NCBI RefSeq assembly: GCF_022347285.1
Contig: NZ_JAKRND010000010.1
Coordinates: 1-64,000, forward strand
Source of the DNA: Corynebacterium sp. ACRPH
Lineage (GTDB): Bacteria > Actinomycetota > Actinomycetes > Mycobacteriales > Mycobacteriaceae
DNA: 64,000 nt
Reading direction: 5' to 3'
The notes beneath the pieces are model-generated. The model was not told the origin of the DNA and did not search any database. It saw only the letters and a list, made by a program, of their open reading frames with translations. Made by a program: the position numbers and the translations under genes. This document shows, piece after piece, positions 57,469-64,000 of the stretch (its first letter is position 1; each line of letters opens with the position of its first letter).

Positions 57469-58836
57469 ATGACTAGCGCCCAGCTGGACTTTAGCCGGAT
57501 CGATCTGCGGGGACAGGCCCCGACTACCGCCGAGCTGCGCCATCGGCTGCCGCGCGGGGGAACGGACGTGGACTCGGTGATCCCCACCGTCGCACCGATC
57601 GTCGACCAGGTGCGCGAAGGCGGGGCACGCGCAGCGCTGGAGATCGGGCAGCGCTTCGACGGCGTGACCCCGGATTCGGTGCGGGTTCCTGCTGAGGTTA
57701 TTGACGCCGCCGTGGGGACTTTGGCCGACGATGTCATCGCTGCACTCGAAGAGGCCATCAAGCGGGTGCGTGCATTCCACTCCGCCATCCGGCCTGAAGA
57801 CAAGCAGGTGGAGGTCGCGCCGGGCGGCATTGTGACCGAGCGGTTCATCCCCGTCCAGCGCGTGGGTCTGTACGCGCCGGGTGGCAACGCGGTGTACCCG
57901 TCGAGTGTGATCATGAACGTCGTGCCGGCTCAGGAGGCCGGGGTGGAGTCCCTCGTTGTGGCCTCCCCGCCGCAGGAGGGCAGCTGGCCGCACCCGACCG
58001 TGTTGGCGGCCTGCAAGCTGCTGGGCGTGGAGGAGGTCTGGGCCGTCGGCGGGGCGCAGGCAGTGGCGCTGCTCGCGCACGGCTCCACGGCAGAAGGCGG
58101 CGAGGAGCTGGAGCCGGTGGATATGGTGACCGGCCCGGGCAACATCTTCGTCACCGCCGCCAAGCGGCTGTGCCGCTCTGTGGTGGGCATCGACTCCGAG
58201 GCGGGCCCGACCGAGATCGCTGTGCTGGCCGACGAGAGTGCCAATGCGGTGGAAATCGCCTACGACCTGATTAGTCAGGCGGAGCACGACACGATGGCGG
58301 CCTCCGTGCTGATCACGGACAGCGAGAAGCTGGCCGACGAGGTGGTGGCCGAGATGAACGAGCGCTATCACATCACCGAAAACTCCGAGCGCGTCGCCGA
58401 GGCCTTGGGCGGGCAGCAGTCCGGCGTGGTGCTGGTGGACGACATCGCCGCGGGTATCCGCGCGGCGAACGCCTATGGCGCCGAGCACCTGGAGATCCAC
58501 ACCGAGGATTCCCACGAGGTCGCAGCGCAGATCACCAACGCCGGCGCGATCTTCATCGGCCGCTTCAGCCCGGTGCCGCTGGGCGACTACGCCGCTGGCT
58601 CCAACCACGTGCTGCCGACCTCCGGCACGGCGCGGCACTCCTCGGGGCTGTCCACCCTGATTTTCCTAAAGTCCGTGCACGTCATCGACTACAACGAGGA
58701 AGGCCTGCGGGGCGTGGCCGACACGGTGATCACCCTGTCTAAGTCCGAGGGGCTGCCCGCCCACGGCGAAGCCATCAGTGCACGTACAAACACAGCACGC
58801 ACCAACACCGCAAACACCAACCGAACGGAGGGCTAA
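57469..58836 (+). CDS. hisD: Histidinol dehydrogenase HisD
   Basis: HisD oxidises L-histidinol to L-histidine in two NAD-dependent steps. The 455-residue enzyme shows [24 protein letters not shown] split around residues 124-147. [45 protein letters not shown] and [19 protein letters not shown] follow. The last 18 residues are a low-complexity tail ([18 protein letters not shown]) encoded by an ACA-rich repeat, not part of the family. hisC follows after 3 bp. Unlike C. glutamicum, whose his leader has been reported to be long, the space here is short and dominated by the tandem repeats. Confidence 0.97.
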   Translation: MTSAQLDFSRIDLRGQAPTTAELRHRLPRGGTDVDSVIPTVAPIVDQVREGGARAALEIGQRFDGVTPDSVRVPAEVIDAAVGTLADDVIAALEEAIKRVRAFHSAIRPEDKQVEVAPGGIVTERFIPVQRVGLYAPGGNAVYPSSVIMNVVPAQEAGVESLVVASPPQEGSWPHPTVLAACKLLGVEEVWAVGGAQAVALLAHGSTAEGGEELEPVDMVTGPGNIFVTAAKRLCRSVVGIDSEAGPTEIAVLADESANAVEIAYDLISQAEHDTMAASVLITDSEKLADEVVAEMNERYHITENSERVAEALGGQQSGVVLVDDIAAGIRAANAYGAEHLEIHTEDSHEVAAQITNAGAIFIGRFSPVPLGDYAAGSNHVLPTSGTARHSSGLSTLIFLKSVHVIDYNEEGLRGVADTVITLSKSEGLPAHGEAISARTNTARTNTANTNRTEG

Positions 58837-59961
<1,125 letters not shown>

Positions 59962-60045
59962 ACACACCAGACAGACGTTTTAAGAGCTTTTAGAGAACGG
60001 GACCAGAGACCCCAGAGAGACCAGAGAGGTAGGTGCAAAGCCACC

Positions 60046-60660
60046 GTGGCCACGAACCCCACCCCGCGCATCGGGAAGGCCCAGCGCGCCACCAAAGAAT
60101 CAGACATCCAGGTCGAGTGGAACCTGGACGGCACCGGAAAGACCGACATCGACACAGGCGTGCCGTTTTTCGACCACATGCTGACCGCCCTCGGCGCACA
60201 CGGCTCCTTCGACCTGAAGGTGCACGCCCGCGGTGACGTAGAGATCGACGCACACCACACCGTCGAGGACACTGCGATTGTGATGGGCCAGGCCCTGGCG
60301 CAGGCGCTGGGCGACAAGGCGGGCATCCGCCGCTTCGGCGATGCTTTCATCCCGATGGATGAAACGCTGGCGCACGCCGCCGTGGACGTATCGGGGCGCC
60401 CGTACTACGTGGGCGTGGGGGAGCCGGAGCAGATGCTCAGCGCGGTGATCGGCGGCCACTACGCCACCGTCATCAACCAGCACTTCTTTGAGACCCTGGC
60501 GCTGAACTCGCGCATTGCCCTGCACGTGCGCTGCCTGTACGGCCGCGACCCGCACCACATCACCGAGGCGGAATTTAAGGCCGTGGCCCGCGCGCTGCGC
60601 GCCGCCGTGGAGGACGACCCGCGCGTGGGCGGGGTTCCGTCGACCAAGGGAACACTGTAA
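60046..60660 (+). CDS. hisB: Imidazoleglycerol-phosphate dehydratase HisB
   Basis: HisB dehydrates imidazole glycerol phosphate. The 204-residue monofunctional enzyme (no phosphatase domain) has the metal-binding motifs [22 protein letters not shown] and [11 protein letters not shown], then the second HHITEA motif in FKAVARALR context. The GTG start has GAGAGGTAGG some 18 nt upstream. Its stop TAA overlaps the next gene's ATG (TAATG). The separate histidinol-phosphate phosphatase is not in view here, though impA may be involved. Confidence 0.97.
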   Translation: MATNPTPRIGKAQRATKESDIQVEWNLDGTGKTDIDTGVPFFDHMLTALGAHGSFDLKVHARGDVEIDAHHTVEDTAIVMGQALAQALGDKAGIRRFGDAFIPMDETLAHAAVDVSGRPYYVGVGEPEQMLSAVIGGHYATVINQHFFETLALNSRIALHVRCLYGRDPHHITEAEFKAVARALRAAVEDDPRVGGVPSTKGTL

Positions 60661-62009
60661 TGGCGCGCCCGAAGGCGCTGACCATTGAAGAACTAGAAAA
60701 GATCGATTCCGTGTGGAAGGCCCCCGGCCTGATCGCCACACTGGTGTCGGTCTTCTGTGCGTTCGGTGGCTGGGCGCTACTCCTGCCGGTCATCCCCCTG
60801 GCCGTGATCGATGGGGGCGGAACCGATAGCGTGGCGGGCCTGTCCACGGGTGTGTTCATGGCCGCCACCGTGCTGACGCAGGCCTTCACCCCGCGCCTGC
60901 TGCGCGCCGTGGGCTACGCGCCCGTGATGCTGGGTGCCGCGCTGCTGCTGGGCTTCCCGGCGCTGGTGTACGTGGCCGACATGTCCGCGGTGACGGTGCT
61001 GGCCATCGCCGCCGTGCGTGGCGTGGGCTTCGGTGCGGTGACGGTGACGGAGGCCGCGCTGATCGCGGAGCTGGTGCCGCCGCGCCTGGTCGGTCGATCC
61101 TCCGGCGTGTTCGGCGCGACGGTGGGCGTGACACAGCTGATTAGCTTCCCGCTGGGTATGTGGCTCTACGGCAGCTTCGGCCTGGTCGGAGTGTGCTCGG
61201 CCGCGGCGTTGTACTCGGCCGTGGGAGCCCTGGCTGCGCTGCAGCTGCCGAAGGTCGAACGCGAGAACTCGCCCGGTGTGGCCGCCGATATTCCCGACAA
61301 TGCAACCTCGCAGACGGACTACACTCCGGAGGCGCCCCGCGTGGCTACCTGGAAGCTGGCCACCGTGCCAGGGCTTTCCATCGGCGCGGCCGCCGTGGGC
61401 TTCGCCGGGTTCAGCACGTTCCTGGCGCCCGCCGCCGGCGAGATCGACGTGGCAGTGGCCGCCACCATCTCTGGCCTGGCGCTGAGCGTGGTGGGCTTGA
61501 TGCAGATCGGCTCCCGCCTGTTCAGCGGTTGGTACGCCGACCGCGTGGGCGAGCCGGGACGCCTGAACGCGCTGGGTCTGGTTCTGTGCATGGTGGGCCT
61601 GGCCTCTGCGGCCATCATGCTGGCCGTACACCCCACGGGCGGGCTGTTGCTGCTCTGGTCACTGCTCTCGGCTGCGTTCTTCGGCGCGGGCTTCGGCATC
61701 AACCAGACCGAGGCGCTGCTGATGCTCTTCGACCGCCTGCCCAGGGCCGAGTCCGCCAAGGCGTCGGCGCTGTGGAACATGACCTTCGACGGGGGCACCG
61801 GTGTGGGCGCGATCTTGCTGGGTTTTGTGGCCGGTGCGCTGACCTACCAGGGGGCCTTCATCACCGCCGGGGTGGTCGCCGCGTTCGGCTTTGTGGTGGC
61901 TATCCTCGACCGGATTGTGGGGCGTCACCGCGTCGCCGAGTACGGCAATGTGCGCGAAACATTGCGTCGAGTGCGACGACGTGAACTGCGCCCGGGTAAG
62001 TCCGGCTAG
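60660..62009 (+). CDS. MFS transporter embedded in the his operon
   Basis: The 449-residue protein has about twelve membrane segments. A short polar N-terminus ([19 protein letters not shown]) precedes helix 1. A hydrophilic central loop (about 197-230) and MFS loop motifs such as [18 protein letters not shown] follow. The end is basic ([14 protein letters not shown]). It overlaps hisB (TAATG) and is followed by hisH, so it is part of the histidine operon. An exporter or importer of histidine-related compounds is a guess from context only; the sequence does not give a substrate. Confidence 0.88.
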   Translation: MARPKALTIEELEKIDSVWKAPGLIATLVSVFCAFGGWALLLPVIPLAVIDGGGTDSVAGLSTGVFMAATVLTQAFTPRLLRAVGYAPVMLGAALLLGFPALVYVADMSAVTVLAIAAVRGVGFGAVTVTEAALIAELVPPRLVGRSSGVFGATVGVTQLISFPLGMWLYGSFGLVGVCSAAALYSAVGALAALQLPKVERENSPGVAADIPDNATSQTDYTPEAPRVATWKLATVPGLSIGAAAVGFAGFSTFLAPAAGEIDVAVAATISGLALSVVGLMQIGSRLFSGWYADRVGEPGRLNALGLVLCMVGLASAAIMLAVHPTGGLLLLWSLLSAAFFGAGFGINQTEALLMLFDRLPRAESAKASALWNMTFDGGTGVGAILLGFVAGALTYQGAFITAGVVAAFGFVVAILDRIVGRHRVAEYGNVRETLRRVRRRELRPGKSG

Positions 62010-62012
62010 GAT
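62007..62012 (+). promoter_or_regulatory. -10 box of hisH (TAGGAT)
   Basis: TAGGAT overlaps the MFS stop codon and ends 8 bp before the hisH ATG at 62021, with no ribosome site. An internal leaderless promoter for hisH is likely. Confidence 0.45.
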
Positions 62013-62020
62013 TACCAGTT

Positions 62021-62764
62021 ATGAATTCTTCTCTTTCTTCTCGACGCCCACATGTCGCCCTCCTGGACTACGGCAGCGGAAACGTACGCTCCGCCCAGCG
62101 AGCGGTTGAAAAGGCAGGGGCCGAGGTTGAGGTGACCCGCGACCCGGAGACGGTACAGCGAGCCGACGGGCTGCTGGTGCCGGGCGTGGGCGCCTACAGT
62201 GCGTGCATGAAGCAGCTGCACAGTGTGTACGGGGACCGTCTGATCGGCCAGCGACTGGCGGGCGGGCGCCCGGTGCTGAGCATCTGCGTGGGCATGCAGA
62301 TCCTCTTCGACCGGGGAGTGGAGTTCGCGGAAGGCACGGAAGAGGCTCGCGCAGAAGATAACAGCGCAGGAAACGTTAACTTCATGGAGGGCATGGGTGA
62401 GTGGCCCGGCACCGTGGAGAAGCTGGATGCTGACGTGTTGCCGCACATGGGGTGGAACACCGTGGAGGTCGGCGATGGCTCCTCGGCCAGCGCGCTAGAC
62501 AAGCCCGCAGCCGAGCCGACGAAAATGTTTGCCGGTATCAAGGAGTCCGAGCGCTTCTACTTCGTCCACTCCTATGGCGTGCAGGAGTGGGAGCTACTGA
62601 CCGATGGGCGCACCGAGCCGCCGCTGGTGCACTGGGCGAGCCACGGCCGCAGCCGCTTCGTCGCCGCCGTGGAAAATGGTCCGCTGTGGGCTACGCAGTT
62701 CCACCCGGAGAAGTCTGGTGACGCAGGGCTAAAGCTGCTGCAGAACTGGGTGGACACGCTCTAG
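62021..62764 (+). CDS. hisH: Imidazole glycerol phosphate synthase subunit HisH
   Basis: HisH is the glutaminase that feeds ammonia to HisF. The 247-residue class I amidotransferase has the nucleophile C89 in [12 protein letters not shown], and H228 and E230 in QFHPEKSG. It begins [23 protein letters not shown] 20-residue insertion ([20 protein letters not shown] and [17 protein letters not shown]) makes it longer than the usual 200-210 residues. hisF is not in the window and presumably lies beyond impA. Confidence 0.96.
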   Translation: MNSSLSSRRPHVALLDYGSGNVRSAQRAVEKAGAEVEVTRDPETVQRADGLLVPGVGAYSACMKQLHSVYGDRLIGQRLAGGRPVLSICVGMQILFDRGVEFAEGTEEARAEDNSAGNVNFMEGMGEWPGTVEKLDADVLPHMGWNTVEVGDGSSASALDKPAAEPTKMFAGIKESERFYFVHSYGVQEWELLTDGRTEPPLVHWASHGRSRFVAAVENGPLWATQFHPEKSGDAGLKLLQNWVDTL

Positions 62765-62819
62765 CTCTAGAAATAGCACTAGTTTCATGGATTTGATCTT
62801 CGACGGCCTCGATACACGT

Positions 62820-62825
62820 TAGGAT
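62820..62825 (+). promoter_or_regulatory. -10 box of hisA (TAGGAT)
   Basis: TAGGAT ends 7 bp before the hisA ATG at 62833. It is the same hexamer used before hisH, again without a ribosome site. Confidence 0.45.
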
Positions 62826-62832
62826 TCTCCCT

Positions 62833-63609
62833 ATGGCTTCTACTGATAACTCCCGTGCCCTGACCCTGCTTCCCGCCGTCGACGTAGCCGACGGCCAGGC
62901 CGTCCGCCTAGTACAGGGCGCGGCGGGCACGGAGACCAGCTACGGAGCACCGATTGAGGCCGCTTTGGCCTGGCAGAACGCAGGCGCGGAGTGGATCCAC
63001 CTGGTGGACCTTGACGCTGCCTTCGGTAGGGGCAGCAACTTCGAGTTGCTGAAGGAGGTCACCGGCCAGCTGGACGTGAACGTGGAGCTATCCGGTGGTA
63101 TCCGTGACGACGAGTCGCTAGAGCGCGCCCTGTCCACCGGCTGCCGCCGCGTGAACATTGGCACCGCTGCGCTGGAGGATCCGGAGTGGTGCGAGTCCGT
63201 CATCTCCCGCTACGGCGACAAGGTGGCCATCGGCCTGGATACCCGCGAGGTCGACGGCGAATGGCGCCTGCGCGGCCGCGGCTGGACCTCCGACGGCGGC
63301 GAGCTGTGGGAGGTACTAGAGCGCCTGGATTCCCAGGGCGTTTCCCGCCTGGTGGTCACCGACGTCAGCCGCGACGGCATGCTGAACGGCCCGAACATCG
63401 ACCTGCTGCGCGAGGTGGCTGCCGCCACCGACGCGCCGGTAGTGGCCTCCGGTGGCATCTCCAGCCTGGACGACATCCGCGCGCTGGCGGCTGTGGTGCA
63501 CGAGGGCGTGGACTCCGCGATCGTGGGCAAGGCACTGTACGCGGGCAAGTTCACCCTGGAGGAGGCCCTGGAAGCGGCCCGGGAAACGGGAAGGGGGAGC
63601 GACAACTAA
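62833..63609 (+). CDS. hisA: Phosphoribosyl isomerase HisA (PriA-type)
   Basis: HisA isomerises ProFAR to PRFAR. The 258-residue barrel has [77 protein letters not shown] and [12 protein letters not shown]. The sequence is of the actinobacterial PriA type, which in many species also does the TrpF reaction. In Corynebacterium that second activity is reported lost after acquisition of a trp operon, so function should not be assumed bifunctional. The stop overlaps impA (TAATG). Confidence 0.95.
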   Translation: MASTDNSRALTLLPAVDVADGQAVRLVQGAAGTETSYGAPIEAALAWQNAGAEWIHLVDLDAAFGRGSNFELLKEVTGQLDVNVELSGGIRDDESLERALSTGCRRVNIGTAALEDPEWCESVISRYGDKVAIGLDTREVDGEWRLRGRGWTSDGGELWEVLERLDSQGVSRLVVTDVSRDGMLNGPNIDLLREVAAATDAPVVASGGISSLDDIRALAAVVHEGVDSAIVGKALYAGKFTLEEALEAARETGRGSDN

Positions 63610-64000
63610 TGACAGCCTTCCACGGACTGTCCCCGGAGGAACTGGATACCCGCTCGCTGCTGGCCATCGCCGAGGCGGCGGTGGACGAGGCCGAGACGAC
63701 GTTTACCGCAGCTGTCGGCGCGGAGCCGGAGGTCATCAAGTCCCCCGGCGACTTCGCCACCGAGGCGGACCTGAGCGTTGAGCGCCAGCTGCGCACGCTG
63801 CTGACGCAATACACCGGCCTGCCCGTGCACGGCGAGGAGTTCGGCACGGTGCGCCCCGGCGAGATCCCGGGGGAGAACATCACCGAGCCGAACCCTAACG
63901 ACGCGATGGCGGACGGGTTGGACGGCCCGCGCCGTAAGTCTCTCGAAGCCGGGGACCAGGAACTGCCGGAGACTTTCTGGGTGGTGGATCCCATCGACGG
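63609..64000 (+). CDS. impA: Inositol monophosphatase family protein ImpA (cut by window end)
   Basis: The first 130 residues are visible, running off the right edge. They show the family pattern KSPGDFATEADLSVERQLRTLL, then HGEEF with the metal Glu pair, and finish in WVVDPIDG, the start of the DPIDGT metal motif. Between HGEEF and WVVDPIDG lies an insertion of about 35 residues (PGEIPGENITEPNPNDAMADG and on) that is unusual for the family. Location after hisA matches the corynebacterial hisHA-impA-hisFI order. Some family members dephosphorylate histidinol phosphate, the step not otherwise encoded here. Confidence 0.9.
   Translation, partial: MTAFHGLSPEELDTRSLLAIAEAAVDEAETTFTAAVGAEPEVIKSPGDFATEADLSVERQLRTLLTQYTGLPVHGEEFGTVRPGEIPGENITEPNPNDAMADGLDGPRRKSLEAGDQELPETFWVVDPID

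Overview
The window is a high-GC chromosomal segment of a Corynebacterium (Actinobacteria). The evidence is gene content and order: an mraZ-rsmH-ftsL-ftsI-mur-ftsW-ftsQ-ftsZ cluster running straight into pgeF, yggS, sepF, yggT and wag31, then a T-box-controlled ileS of the eukaryote-like class, and later hisDCB-(MFS)-hisHA-impA. There is no ftsA or ddl. The MurE DNPR signature indicates meso-diaminopimelate peptidoglycan. High GC argues for a lipophilic/clinical-type Corynebacterium rather than C. glutamicum, but the species cannot be fixed from the sequence.

Layout. 1-595: gene-free leader with G-rich tracts and a four-step 10-bp MraZ operator. 596-22204 (+): division and cell wall cluster, ending with wag31 and a 52-residue membrane protein. 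The 633-bp gap before wag31 holds consecutive stem-loops whose G-U pairs fit only a plus-strand RNA. 22280-27202 (+): T-box, ileS, dinB. 27217-28206 (-): asparaginase. 28280-29798: an ArsR-type regulator plus MFS exporter cassette with a large palindromic operator, probably acquired. 30066-34688: lipoproteins, lspA, rluD, an unknown membrane protein and rarD. 34685-37212 (-): a flavin oxidoreductase translationally coupled to a PLP aldolase/racemase-fold enzyme. 37290-42861 (+): dnaE and a long pyruvate-kinase-like gene. 42892-52978: alpha-glucan/trehalose region with treZ, and a tight minus-strand run tetR-glgX-BRCT protein-treY-relS. 53022-56094 (+): lipoprotein, DUF2567-like membrane protein, nadA, nadC. 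56107-57375 (-): unknown helical-repeat protein. 57469-64000 (+): histidine operon with an embedded MFS gene, cut off inside impA at the right edge.

How the parts work together. The left third makes lipid II (MurC-F, MraY, MurG), polymerises it at the septum (FtsW/FtsI with FtsL/FtsQ), positions it (FtsZ, SepF) and drives polar growth (Wag31). The centre-right region converts glycogen-type glucan to trehalose (GlgX debranches, TreY/TreZ release trehalose), with a small alarmone synthetase in the same transcription unit. The far right makes NAD precursors and histidine.

Regulatory style. At least a dozen genes have a TANNNT-like -10 box ending 6-8 bp before the start codon and no Shine-Dalgarno sequence, so leaderless transcription looks common; this decided several start codons here. 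No rRNA, tRNA, CRISPR array, insertion sequence or prophage was seen.
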